From Methanothermobacter sp. (lineage in GTDB: Archaea > Methanobacteriota > Methanobacteria > Methanobacteriales > Methanothermobacteraceae): a stretch of DNA of 64,000 nt. The position numbers and the translations under genes are program-made. The stretch covers positions 83,224-147,223 of the forward strand of contig NZ_JASFYG010000002.1 in the NCBI RefSeq assembly GCF_030055435.1, written 5' to 3'. Below the pieces are notes generated by a model, which had not been told where the DNA came from, did no database searches, and saw only the letters and a list, made by a program, of their open reading frames with translations. Below, in pieces: positions 46,241-54,903 of the stretch; position 1 is the first letter of the stretch, and every line of letters begins with the position of its first letter.

Positions 46241-46837
46241 TTGATAGCCATCATAGACTATGGAAGCGGGAACATCCGGAGCATATCCAACGCCTTCAGG
46301 AAGATAGGAGCTGAGGTTCAGGTAACATCAAGTCCAGAATCCCTCAATGACTCAGAAGCCCTCGTGCTTCCAGGGGTAGGGGCATTTGGAAGTGCAATGG
46401 ATAAACTTGAGAATTTAAGGGACCCAATAATCAGGAACATAGAGGATGGTAAACCCTTCCTGGGCATATGCCTGGGACTCCAGGTCCTCCTATCCGAGAG
46501 CCAGGAATCACCTGGCGTCAGGGGACTTGATGTGATACCCGGCAGGGTTGTGAGGATACCCCCCGGAAACAAGGTGCCACATATGGGATGGAACCAGCTG
46601 GTTCCCAGGAGGGACTCCCCGCTCCTTGAAGGCGTCGAGAATGAGTACTTCTACTTCGTCCACTCATACCATGCAGAACCGGCAGAGGACGTTGTGGCGG
46701 CAACAACCGAGTATGGTATTGAGATGACAGCGGCCATTGAGTCAGATAACGTATATGCAACCCAGTTCCACCCTGAAAAGAGCGGTGAGGCGGGACTTGA
46801 TATCCTGAGAAACTTCAGGGAAATAATCAGGGGGTAA
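46241..46837 (+). CDS. hisH: Imidazole glycerol phosphate synthase glutaminase subunit
   Basis: 198 residues. Class I glutaminase: AIIDYGSGNIRSISNAF, VLPGVGAFGSAM, nucleophile GICLGLQVL, and the His/Glu pair ATQFHPEKSG. It feeds ammonia to HisF in histidine and purine-linked metabolism. HisF is not adjacent. The start is TTG 46241 after AGGTGAT, four bases after the previous stop. Confidence 0.93.
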   Translation: MIAIIDYGSGNIRSISNAFRKIGAEVQVTSSPESLNDSEALVLPGVGAFGSAMDKLENLRDPIIRNIEDGKPFLGICLGLQVLLSESQESPGVRGLDVIPGRVVRIPPGNKVPHMGWNQLVPRRDSPLLEGVENEYFYFVHSYHAEPAEDVVAATTEYGIEMTAAIESDNVYATQFHPEKSGEAGLDILRNFREIIRG

Positions 46838-46843
46838 ATTTTA

Positions 46844-48199
46844 ATGGACATAGAGGGATTTGTAAGGCGCAACATAGACCAGATGGACGAGGAATCCCTG
46901 CGAAGCATCCTGGCAGATAGGATACGGGAATTCAAGAATATCGACACCGAGAGGTCCCTGAGGATGGCAGATGCCGTGATATATGAGGTTAAAAATACAC
47001 TTGGGACGGATGGTCTGGACGATGGATTGAGGGAGATAATATCATATCCCCTCGCCGGTGTTGGAATGGGCGAGATGGGGGTGGGATCCCGTGGAGAGGG
47101 GGACTTCTTTGTCCACAGAAAAATCGCCGATATAGTATCAAGCACAGAAACCGGGGCATTCATAAATCCCGAGGCCCAGGATGATGGTGGGGTTGTAAGG
47201 ACTGACACCGCTAAGGGAGAGGTCTACATAACAACCGCAGTTGACGGAATCCACTCCAGGCTCAGCGAGTACCCCTTCCTGGGGGGCTTCCATGTTACAA
47301 GGGCCGCCCTCAGGGATGTCTGCGTCATGGGATCCAGGCCAGTTGCACTCATAAGCGACCTGCACCTTGCAGATGATGGGGATGTTGGCAAACTCTTTGA
47401 CTTCACAGCAGGTGTCGCGGCGGTCTCGGAACTAGTTAATGTACCCGTGGTTGCAGGAAGCACATTGAGGGTCGGTGGCGACATGGTCCTCGGTGACAGG
47501 CTCGTGAGCGCGGTGGGCGCCATTGGGGTTTCAGGGACACCACCAACGGCCAGGAAGAGGGCCGAGCCAGGCGATATTATACTCCTCACAGAGGGCTCAG
47601 GAGGGGGCACCATCACCACAGCGGCCATCTACCATGGACTCTTTGATGTTGTATGGGAGACCCTTGATGTGAACTTCATAAGGGCATCTGGGGCCATAAT
47701 GGAGGCAGGGCTCCTTGAGGTGATCCATGCAATGACCGACGTCACAAATGGCGGGCTCAGGGGCGATGCCCATGAGATATCATCAACCACAGGGGTGGGC
47801 CTTGAATTCGATGCCGAGGCTGTGAGGTCAATGGTAAACCCAAGGGTACTTGAAATGCTTGAAGAACTTGAAATTGATCCCCTGGGGGTTTCAATTGACT
47901 CCCTCATGATAATAGCACCTGAGGATGCCTCCAATGATATCATAAGGGCAGTTGAAGGTGCAGGTGTCCCCATAGCAGAGGTCGGAAGGGTCACCGATTC
48001 AGGTGTTCCCCTTCTAATAAGGGATGGTGAGATGGAGGAGCTCAGACCCCTCTTCCGTGAGGCCGCCTACACACAGATAAAGAAGATGGTTGGCGATGAA
48101 ACACCCCAGGACTTTGAGGAGATGAAGAGGAAGGTTGAGGAGGCCGCAAGGAGGGCCATAGAGAAGAAGGATATGATTGTTAAACTCATAGGGAAGTGA
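46844..48199 (+). CDS. PurM/HypE-like AIR synthase-related protein
   Basis: 451 residues. A helical N-terminal part of about 100 residues precedes an AIR-synthase-like core: GEGDFFVHRKIADIV, ITTAVDGIHSRLSEYPFLGG, AALRDVCVMGSRPVAL and LTEGSGGGTITTAA with a later VTNGGLRGDAHEI, the PurM/ThiL/HypE ATP-binding pattern. Members form phosphorylated or carbamoylated intermediates, but this methanogen branch has no assigned reaction. It is the fourth gene of the cfbD unit and overlaps no neighbour. Confidence 0.78.
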   Translation: MDIEGFVRRNIDQMDEESLRSILADRIREFKNIDTERSLRMADAVIYEVKNTLGTDGLDDGLREIISYPLAGVGMGEMGVGSRGEGDFFVHRKIADIVSSTETGAFINPEAQDDGGVVRTDTAKGEVYITTAVDGIHSRLSEYPFLGGFHVTRAALRDVCVMGSRPVALISDLHLADDGDVGKLFDFTAGVAAVSELVNVPVVAGSTLRVGGDMVLGDRLVSAVGAIGVSGTPPTARKRAEPGDIILLTEGSGGGTITTAAIYHGLFDVVWETLDVNFIRASGAIMEAGLLEVIHAMTDVTNGGLRGDAHEISSTTGVGLEFDAEAVRSMVNPRVLEMLEELEIDPLGVSIDSLMIIAPEDASNDIIRAVEGAGVPIAEVGRVTDSGVPLLIRDGEMEELRPLFREAAYTQIKKMVGDETPQDFEEMKRKVEEAARRAIEKKDMIVKLIGK

Positions 48200-48210
48200 A
48201 TGGTGTCCAT

Positions 48211-48588
48211 ATGGATGATGGGGGCTACATATCAACCCTGGACGCGGTCCTTGGACTTGCAGTGGTCTTCATACTTACGGCATCATTTATTAACACCGGC
48301 ACAGCTCCTGTGGATGACACCCTGGAAGCTTCAGATGTCCTTGATGCAATGGCATCCTATCCCGCAGATAAACCGCTACTCGAGGAACTTGCAGAGTCCC
48401 CGAATTCTACACTGGCATCAGGATTCCTCAACGGAACCCTTGAGGGGATGAACTACAATCTGACCATGGATAATGGTTCAGGGGAGGTTACAGTTGCCTC
48501 CCGCGGTTCAATGGGGGATGCAGAAAACATAGATACCTCTGTGGCCTGCTGGGGCACTGTGATCTTCAGGCTTTATGTGTGGAGATGA
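48211..48588 (+). CDS. Small pilin-like membrane protein, hypothetical
   Basis: About 125 residues. The start MDDGGYISTLDAVLGLAVVFILTASF has a short polar leader, Gly, then a hydrophobic helix, resembling archaeal type IV pilin-like or pseudopilin N-termini, although it lacks a clear Q-x-S-x-E. The rest is an external domain with several N-x-S/T sequons and one Cys. The frame opens at GTG 48196; ATG 48211 gives the better leader. It follows the PurM-like gene by 11 bases. Confidence 0.6.
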   Translation: MDDGGYISTLDAVLGLAVVFILTASFINTGTAPVDDTLEASDVLDAMASYPADKPLLEELAESPNSTLASGFLNGTLEGMNYNLTMDNGSGEVTVASRGSMGDAENIDTSVACWGTVIFRLYVWR

Positions 48589-48646
48589 ATGCTGGTATGG
48601 AAAAATATTAATAGTTGATTTTCCAATCTTTTATTGATCTCATTTT

Positions 48647-48718
48647 GCCCTGATAGTGTAGCGGATATCACGTAGGACTGCGGATCCTATTACCCGGGTT
48701 CAAGTCCCGGTCAGGGCA
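48647..48718 (+). tRNA. tRNA-Arg (anticodon GCG)
   Basis: A 72-nt cloverleaf. Acceptor GCCCTGA pairs with TCAGGGC; discriminator A; no encoded CCA. Anticodon stem TAGGA/TCCTA encloses loop CTGCGGA, anticodon GCG, reading CGC/CGU. T arm CCGGG-TTCAAGT-CCCGG is intact. A TATA-like AATATTAAT lies about 38 bases upstream. No intron. Confidence 0.93.
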
Positions 48719-48854
48719 TCTATTTTAAGTTTTTTTTCAAATGAATTCTGATGACTCCTTTCACCTCCGCATGACTTTTTCATGGTTCATCATCATGCAC
48801 CCCATTAAAACTTTATTCCATGCACTCCAATCTATAACTTGAGGTGTGGTTGTC

Positions 48855-50204
48855 ATGGGGAACTACTTCAACCCTGAAATAGAGACCATGGAACGGGAGG
48901 ACCTGGATGCCCTCGTGGAGGAGAGGATAAGGTATACAGTGAACTATGCCTACGAAAACTCCCCATTCTACAGTAAATGGTTCAGGAAAAACAGTATCAA
49001 ACCCTCAGATATAAGGAGCCATGAGGACCTCAGGGAACTCCCGATAATAACCGGTGAAACCGTTAGGGAGAACCAGCCCCCTGAAAAGGATGACTTCGAA
49101 TTCAGATGCGCCCCCTGGGAGGACATATACACAATACATGAGACCAGCGGTACAAGCGGAAGACCGAAGTCCTTCTTCCTCACATGGGGGGACTGGCAGA
49201 GATACGCAGAGAAGTACGCAAGGTCATTCGTATCCCAGGGATTTGAGAGGGGTGACAGGGTTGTGGTCTGCGCCTCCTATGGCATGAATGTGGGTGCAAA
49301 TACCATGACCCTGGCAGCACAGAAGATAGGGATGACCATAATCCCCGAGGGCAAATGCACCTTTCCAGTGAGGATAATAGAGAGCTACCGTCCCACAGGT
49401 ATAGTTGCAAGCATATTCAAACTCCTGAGACTTGCGAGACGCATGAAGGAGCATGGGCTTGATCCCAGAGAGTCAAGTATAAGGAGACTGGTTGTGGGTG
49501 GTGAAAGCTTCGCACCTGAATCAAGGGAGTATGTGGAGGAAATATGGGGTGTGGAAGTCTACAACACCTATGGGAGCACCGAGGGGACAATGTGTGGAGA
49601 ATGCCACATCAAGGAGGGCCTGCATGTCCCTGAGGACCTGGTGCACCTGGACGTCTATGATCCAACCATGAGGGACTTTGTTGATGATGGGGAGTGCGGC
49701 AGAATAGTCCTCACAACACTCCTGCCCGTGGGTGAGAAAACAGGGACCCTCCTCCTCAACTATGACACCGAGGACACCACGGTTGTAATCTCAAGGGAGA
49801 AGTGCAAATGTGGAAGGACCCACATGAGGATAATGAACCCTGAAAGGGAGGCTGAGACCTTCTGGGTGGCAGGGCACCCCTTCAACAGGGTAGATGTTGA
49901 GGCCGCAGTGTTCCAGAGGGAGAACATGGATTATCTAACAGGTGAATACGAGGCCTTCCTCTATGGTGACGAGGATGAGGGGCCAATAACAATGAGGGTC
50001 TCACTGGAGTGTGAGGACCCTGAAAACTGTGCCGTGGACATAATAAAGGAGAACTTTATAAAGGCATTCTTCAAATATAAGAGGGAACTCTACGAAGCAT
50101 ATGCAGAGGGTCTTTTTGAGATACTTTTCAACTTCACAGGTCCAGGGGAGCTTGAATTCTACAAGGTCAAGGGAAGACCAAAACGCATCGTTGATAGAAG
50201 ATAA
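48855..50204 (+). CDS. ftsA: Coenzyme F390 synthetase / PaaK-like ligase
   Basis: About 449 residues of the adenylate-forming PaaK family. Adenylate-binding loop HETSGTSGRPKSF, then VYNTYGSTEGTMCGE and later CGRTHMRI. In Methanothermobacter this family contains coenzyme F390 synthetase, which adenylates F420 (F390-A) under oxygen stress; several paralogues exist, so phenylacetate-CoA-like ligase activity cannot be excluded. GAGGTGTGGTTGTC before ATG 48855 sets the start. Confidence 0.75.
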   Translation: MGNYFNPEIETMEREDLDALVEERIRYTVNYAYENSPFYSKWFRKNSIKPSDIRSHEDLRELPIITGETVRENQPPEKDDFEFRCAPWEDIYTIHETSGTSGRPKSFFLTWGDWQRYAEKYARSFVSQGFERGDRVVVCASYGMNVGANTMTLAAQKIGMTIIPEGKCTFPVRIIESYRPTGIVASIFKLLRLARRMKEHGLDPRESSIRRLVVGGESFAPESREYVEEIWGVEVYNTYGSTEGTMCGECHIKEGLHVPEDLVHLDVYDPTMRDFVDDGECGRIVLTTLLPVGEKTGTLLLNYDTEDTTVVISREKCKCGRTHMRIMNPEREAETFWVAGHPFNRVDVEAAVFQRENMDYLTGEYEAFLYGDEDEGPITMRVSLECEDPENCAVDIIKENFIKAFFKYKRELYEAYAEGLFEILFNFTGPGELEFYKVKGRPKRIVDRR

Positions 50205-50244
50205 CTGGATAGAACTCAATTAGCCTCCAGCTTGGGGTACAACC

Positions 50245-51492
50245 ATGCTTAACGCAGAAACCTACGTCACATCAACAGAGGGAATTGGCGGAAGGATCCG
50301 TGTACATAACAGGGATTTCCAGGTTGAGGAATTACCCCTCACAGAGCCAAGCGGAAGCGGACCCAACACGTGGATATGGATGGAGAAGGAGGACAGAACA
50401 ACCCTGGATGTCCTCCTGGACATTGCAAGGGAACTGCACCTTGACCGGAGGAGAATGGGATTCGCAGGGATGAAGGACAGGAACGCAGTCACAAGGCAGT
50501 GGATATGCATCAGCAACACAGACCCCGAGGATGTTAAGAGAATAGAGGATCGAATAAAGAATGTCAGGTTCCTGAAGGTCACATCCAATGAAAAAAAGCT
50601 CAGAATGGGTCAGCTAAGAGGTAACAGATTCAGGATTCTCATAAGGGATCCTGAAGCTGATGACCCTCTCGAGAAGACAAGGGAGACCCTGGATGAGCTC
50701 CAGGAGAAGGGTGTTCCAAATTACTACGGATGGCAACGATTCGGAAGCCCCAGGGCGATCACACACCTCGTTGGGAAGGCACTGGTGCATGGTGATGTGA
50801 AGGGCGCAGTTGACATCTACATTGGAAACCCAATTGAGGGGGAATCCGAGCTTGTATCCCTGGCTAGACGGGCATATGATAAGGGGGACCTTGAGGGTGC
50901 CTATGAACTCATGCCGGCCTCTCTAAGGTATGAGAGGATGATGCTCAGAGTCCTCATCAAGGATCTTAGAAAGGGAGAACTCTCTGAAAAATCCTATATA
51001 AATGCAGTGCATGCACTCCCCAAGCCCCTCAAGAGGATGTTCGTCCATGCCTACCAGTCCTACCTCTTTAACCGTGCGGTTAGTGAAAGGGCGGCCCTTG
51101 GCATAAACAGGTATCTGGAAGGGGACATCATAGTAGACAATGATCAGCACATAATCCATGATCCGGATCCAGGGGAAGTGGAGGAGATGATCCTCAACTT
51201 TGAGGCACACCCCACAGCACCACTATACGGTAGCAAGGTGCCACTGGCAGATGGAAAAGCCGGTGAGATCGAGAGAAGAATACTGGAGGAGGAGGGGGTT
51301 TCACCCACAGACTTTAACTCCATAAAGGTTCCTAAACTTGGGAGCCACGGCATGCGGAGGTCCATAAGGTTCATGATATGGGATGTTTCAGCCAGCAGTA
51401 GCCCTGAGGGGATCACAGTTGAGTTTTCAATACCGAAGGGATGCTATGCAACCTCTGTTTTAAGGGAAATAATGAAAAAGGACGTTGTCTGA
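50245..51492 (+). CDS. truD: tRNA pseudouridine(13) synthase TruD
   Basis: 415 residues. The active-site segment [14 protein letters not shown] (Asp nucleophile in KDR) and the N-terminal FQVEELPL are diagnostic; [12 protein letters not shown] and [16 protein letters not shown] are further TruD signatures. The archaeal TRUD insertion is present. It forms pseudouridine 13 in tRNA. The downstream gene begins at or just after its end. Confidence 0.93.
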   Translation: MLNAETYVTSTEGIGGRIRVHNRDFQVEELPLTEPSGSGPNTWIWMEKEDRTTLDVLLDIARELHLDRRRMGFAGMKDRNAVTRQWICISNTDPEDVKRIEDRIKNVRFLKVTSNEKKLRMGQLRGNRFRILIRDPEADDPLEKTRETLDELQEKGVPNYYGWQRFGSPRAITHLVGKALVHGDVKGAVDIYIGNPIEGESELVSLARRAYDKGDLEGAYELMPASLRYERMMLRVLIKDLRKGELSEKSYINAVHALPKPLKRMFVHAYQSYLFNRAVSERAALGINRYLEGDIIVDNDQHIIHDPDPGEVEEMILNFEAHPTAPLYGSKVPLADGKAGEIERRILEEEGVSPTDFNSIKVPKLGSHGMRRSIRFMIWDVSASSSPEGITVEFSIPKGCYATSVLREIMKKDVV

Positions 51493-51511
51493 ACTGTTAG
51501 ATCTTATGGAG

Positions 51512-51916
51512 ATGATTAATTTGGAGATCAGCTGCAGAATCATTTCAAGGGGAAAGGGGAAGGGTCCTGTGATAATTTCAGATAAGCCCCTGAGTTTCCT
51601 TGGCGGTGTTGACCCAGGGACAGGTATCGTTATTGACCCCAGGCATCCACTCCATGGGAGGAGCATGAGAGGGAAAGTCCTTGTGATACCGGGTGGTAAG
51701 GGTTCAACGGTTGGATCCTATGTTATATTCCAGATGTCAAAGAATGAAACGGCGCCAGCAGCCATAATATGTTCAAATGCAGAGCCAATAATTGCAACTG
51801 GAGCCATAATGGCAGGCATACCAATGGTTGACAGGCCAGAGGTTGATCTTTATGAGATACTAGAGGATTCAGTGGAGGTTGAGGTGGACGCAGTGGAGGG
51901 AAAAATCAGGGTTTAG
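51512..51916 (+). CDS. Phosphomevalonate dehydratase small subunit
   Basis: A DUF126/aconitase-X small-subunit protein (about 134 residues): [44 protein letters not shown] and the swivelling-domain site [14 protein letters not shown] with [19 protein letters not shown]. With the DUF521 large subunit it dehydrates mevalonate 5-phosphate in the archaeal mevalonate route to membrane lipids. Starts TTG 51485, ATG 51506 and ATG 51512 are possible; the last has GGAG-like bases upstream. The large subunit is not here. Confidence 0.87.
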   Translation: MINLEISCRIISRGKGKGPVIISDKPLSFLGGVDPGTGIVIDPRHPLHGRSMRGKVLVIPGGKGSTVGSYVIFQMSKNETAPAAIICSNAEPIIATGAIMAGIPMVDRPEVDLYEILEDSVEVEVDAVEGKIRV

Positions 51917-51988
51917 GTTTTTCCACATTGACATTATTGAGAAGCTGTAAATTGCGTGATGGAAAAAATCAGAATCCTTGTGTTTCAC

Positions 51989-52348
51989 CTAGAAGGATTT
52001 TGATTCAAGGGCGGATCTCAGGACACTACCTGAAGCTCCCCCAAGTATTCCGAGACTCACATCCCCTGCAAGGGCGTAGAGGAGTATTGAGAGGATAGCC
52101 GCATTCATTGACCCAGTTTTAAGGTAAACAATCAGGATATTTATCAATCCTACAGTAGCTCCCATCATAGCCCCATTGAGGGCACCCCCAGGATATTCAG
52201 TATCTGCAATGTAGCCACATACCAATGCCGCCACGATTATTGATAGGATACCTGTAAATGATGGAATCACAAATCTGAATACGGGTCCAAGGACTGCTGT
52301 GAGTACTATGCCTGCAGCAACTGCTTTCCAGCTGAATCTCAATTCCAT
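51989..52348 (-). CDS. DUF5518-like membrane protein
   Basis: 119 residues with three to four hydrophobic helices (AVAAGIVLTAVLGPVFRFV, ILSIIVAALVCGYIAD, GAMMGATVGLINILIVYL, SILLYALAGDVSLGILGG) rich in Gly/Ala, the pattern of small DUF5518 proteins common in Methanobacteriales. Function unknown. Transcribed away from the frameshifted membrane gene. Confidence 0.7.
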   Translation of the reverse strand: MELRFSWKAVAAGIVLTAVLGPVFRFVIPSFTGILSIIVAALVCGYIADTEYPGGALNGAMMGATVGLINILIVYLKTGSMNAAILSILLYALAGDVSLGILGGASGSVLRSALESKSF

Positions 52349-52442
52349 TACTAATCACCCAGAGATAATAAATTTACGGCTATATATAATCTTTGGCATG
52401 AAAGGAGATGTATCTCTGTTATTCAGGACTTAGGAGATTCAA

Positions 52443-52981
52443 ATGGGCAGAAAATACTTCTCAATTTTCCTTGCGGTGTGGATGGCAGTATTTCTAATTG
52501 CAGGGGCGGTGCCCTACCTCAGATTTAAACTCATGCCGGCCTTATCATATTCCTCTTTATTTCAGGATTCGCTAAAAGATCCCCTAAAAAAGAAGCACTT
52601 TATATTGCTGCGATACTCTACCCTCCAGCTGAGCTTGCACTGAAATTTTCAGTGACCCTTATCGACTCTGTAGCAGTTAATATGGCTGAACACTTCATTG
52701 CAGGGGTTCTGGCTGCTCTTGCAGCATCCGTGGTTCTTGAGAGAGCACTTGAGAAGCTGGATGGGTGGGATGAACTTGCATTCATGGTATCAGCAGCGGC
52801 TCTCTTCTGTCTCTTATATGAGATCACTGGCTATGCGGTCTACTATGAGCCATCCGCCATCCTCTACTCTGATACCATGAGGGATCTTTCCATGAACATT
52901 GCAGGGGCGGTAATGACAGCATCTATCACCACATGGTATGATAGCAGATCAGGGGACCGATGGCGGCACAGGCGGCTCTGA
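52443..52981 (+). pseudogene. Membrane protein gene with one frameshift
   Basis: ATG 52443 (GGAGATTCAA upstream) opens a membrane protein (FSIFLAVWMAVFLIAGAVPYL) whose frame ends at 52643 with non-membrane residues. The neighbouring frame, open from 52529, continues plausibly: GLIIFLFISGFAKRSPKKEA, LYIAAILYPPAELALKFSVT, then HFIAGVLAALAASVVLERAL and LAFMVSAAALFCLLYEITGY to 52981. One shift near 52530-52550 would restore about 179 residues with five helices. It may be a recent mutation, a sequencing error or recoding. Family not recognised. Confidence 0.7.
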
Positions 52982-53186
52982 ACTGTTGTTTTACAGGTGG
53001 AGCACCACCCCCTCCAGTGTCACCGGTGTCAGTATTATTTCGAACCTCAGCGGTATCCTGTGCAGAGTTCAGGGTGCTTCTCTGGAAGTATGACCTGTAA
53101 ACAAGCGTCAGGATAGCAACCACTATTATGGCCCCAAATAGAAGTATATATTCTGATGATGACTGTCCTGCTTTATCCTTAATCAA
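52926..53186 (-). CDS. Class III signal peptide pilin-like protein B
   Basis: 86 residues. KDKAG-QSSSEYILLFGAIIVVAILTLVYRSYF is a class III signal peptide (cleavage before Q-x-S-x-E by EppA-type peptidase) followed by the pilin helix. The mature part shares [15 protein letters not shown] with the upstream paralogue. The start is TTG 53186 after AGGTG. The C-terminus (RAACAAIGPLICYHTMW) runs 56 bases into the convergent frameshifted gene, so its 3' end may be altered. Confidence 0.75.
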   Translation of the reverse strand: MIKDKAGQSSSEYILLFGAIIVVAILTLVYRSYFQRSTLNSAQDTAEVRNNTDTGDTGGGGAPPVKQQFRAACAAIGPLICYHTMW

Positions 53187-53194
53187 TTTAACAC

Positions 53195-53530
53195 CTATAT
53201 CGTTGGGTTAGGTTCAACAGGAGGAACCACTGGAGGTTTTATGGGTTTGACCGGTGGTTCTATGGGTTTTGGTTCGGGAACAGGTTTCGGGGATGTTGAA
53301 TTATTTGCACTGGCATTTTTAGCGGCATCTGAGCCATTAATATTTTTTCTGACATCCTGAATATCCTGTGCAGAGTTCAGAGTGCTTCTCTGGAAGTATG
53401 ACCTGTAAATCAGTATCGCCACAATTGAAATGACAATCACACCCCCCAAGAGGAGGATGTACTCGGCTGCACCCTGCCCTTCTTCATCAACAACTAATGA
53501 GGCAAGACCCGTAACATCACCCCCTGTCAT
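53195..53530 (-). CDS. Class III signal peptide pilin-like protein A
   Basis: 111 residues. [32 protein letters not shown] is a class III signal peptide with Q and E at the usual positions and a hydrophobic helix. After the shared [15 protein letters not shown] it carries an Asn/Ala linker with sequons and a Pro-rich tail ([18 protein letters not shown]), suggesting an extended surface-exposed end. Eight bases separate it from paralogue B, forming a pilin pair. Exact start uncertain. Confidence 0.78.
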   Translation of the reverse strand: MTGGDVTGLASLVVDEEGQGAAEYILLLGGVIVISIVAILIYRSYFQRSTLNSAQDIQDVRKNINGSDAAKNASANNSTSPKPVPEPKPIEPPVKPIKPPVVPPVEPNPTI

Positions 53531-53607
53531 ATCCTGTCATATATTAATAAGCTCCAATCAAAATATATAATTTTTCCGAGGTTCATATTATTCTAACAGG
53601 TGTTTCA

Positions 53608-54816
53608 ATGAGGTTCGCGGTAAAGGGGGAACTTGTAGACCTTGAATCAGGGGATCATGAGAGAAGATACATTCTGATCGACAACGGAAAAATAGCGTCT
53701 GTTGAGAGGCACATAAAAGGCGTTGATTTGGTTGATGCCTCAGACAGATTCATTCTACCAGGCTTCATAGACCTCCATGTGCATATCATGGAGGATGGAT
53801 TCAGGGTGGAGAGCAAACTTGAGGATCCCCTCTCACTATACTTCTACAGGGCACTTGAGAACATGAGGAGAACACTCCATGCGGGTGTTACAACGGTAAG
53901 GGATGCAGGGCTGGCTGACCTGGGTGTTAGAATGGCCTCTGAAGCCCACCTGATCCAGTCACCCCGAATGCAGATAAGCGTTACACCCCTATCAGTGACC
54001 GGAGGACACTTTGACTTTCACACCCCCTCAGGACTGAACATTGAGCGAACATACCCTGGCCTTCCCTCAGGTATCTGCGATGGAGTTCCTGAGGTGAGGA
54101 GGAAGACCCGGGAGGTCCTCAGGGCAGGGGCAGATGTTGTTAAGGTCATGGCAACTGGCGGTGTTATGAGCAGCACCGACTCCCCATCTGACACACAGTT
54201 CACGGTTAAAGAACTTGCCGCAGTGGTGGAGGAGGCATCATTCAGAGGGAAAAGGGTGATGGTACATGCACATGGACTTCAGGGGATAAGGAATTCCCTG
54301 AGGGCAGGGGTGCATTCTGTTGAACATGGTACATACATCGATGGAAGAACAGCAGCTGAGATGGCTGAAAGGGGTGTCTACCTTGTACCAACATTCCTTG
54401 TGACCCGCCTTAACTGCAGAAGGGCAATACGCGGTGAACTCCCGGAATACAGCAGAAAGGACGCCATTGAAGTCGCCAGAGTCCACAGGGACAACATGGA
54501 AACAGCCCATGAAAAGGGGGTTAGGATGGTCATGGGAACCGATTCAGGGGTTATTGAACACGGTAGGAATCTCATGGAACTCTCTTATCTGACAGAAATC
54601 GGAATGGAGCCACTGGAAGCATTGAGGGCTGGAAATGTGCATGCAGCAGAGTGTATGGGTTGGGAAGACCGTATAGGGACTTTGGATAGGGGTAAGATCG
54701 CGGATATTGTTATAACCGGTGTCGATCCGGTTGAGGAGATTGAAAAACTTTCAGACCCGGGGAATATTCAGTGGGTTATACGGGATGGTGTAATCTACAG
54801 GTCCCCGGACGACTGA
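53608..54816 (+). CDS. Amidohydrolase family protein (imidazolonepropionase/prolidase-like)
   Basis: 402 residues. Metal-ligand motifs: GFIDLHVHIMED (HxH), Lys in DVVKVMATGGVMSS, RVMVHAHG, SVEHGTYID and VMGTDSG (Asp); GKIADIVI near the C-terminus. This matches the Zn-dependent amidohydrolases related to imidazolonepropionase and Xaa-Pro dipeptidases. The substrate is unknown. Start ATG 53608 begins the small beta domain (RFAVKGELVDLESG) with the ribosome site weak. Confidence 0.82.
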   Translation: MRFAVKGELVDLESGDHERRYILIDNGKIASVERHIKGVDLVDASDRFILPGFIDLHVHIMEDGFRVESKLEDPLSLYFYRALENMRRTLHAGVTTVRDAGLADLGVRMASEAHLIQSPRMQISVTPLSVTGGHFDFHTPSGLNIERTYPGLPSGICDGVPEVRRKTREVLRAGADVVKVMATGGVMSSTDSPSDTQFTVKELAAVVEEASFRGKRVMVHAHGLQGIRNSLRAGVHSVEHGTYIDGRTAAEMAERGVYLVPTFLVTRLNCRRAIRGELPEYSRKDAIEVARVHRDNMETAHEKGVRMVMGTDSGVIEHGRNLMELSYLTEIGMEPLEALRAGNVHAAECMGWEDRIGTLDRGKIADIVITGVDPVEEIEKLSDPGNIQWVIRDGVIYRSPDD

Positions 54817-54888
54817 TATCTTCTTAATGTGGGGGAGGTGCTTGACCACCCTGCGGTGTCACCCACCGGCGACTGATATCTGCTTACT
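54811..54888. repeat. Direct repeat with 60-bp period upstream of copA
   Basis: GACTGATATCT-(T/G)-CTTA occurs at 54811 and 54871, each preceded by CCGG(A)C. The first contains the stop codon of the amidohydrolase gene; the second lies about 15 bases before the P-ATPase ribosome site. It is either an operator pair or a small duplication. Confidence 0.65.
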
Positions 54889-54903
54889 TTGAAGGTGTCC
54901 TGG

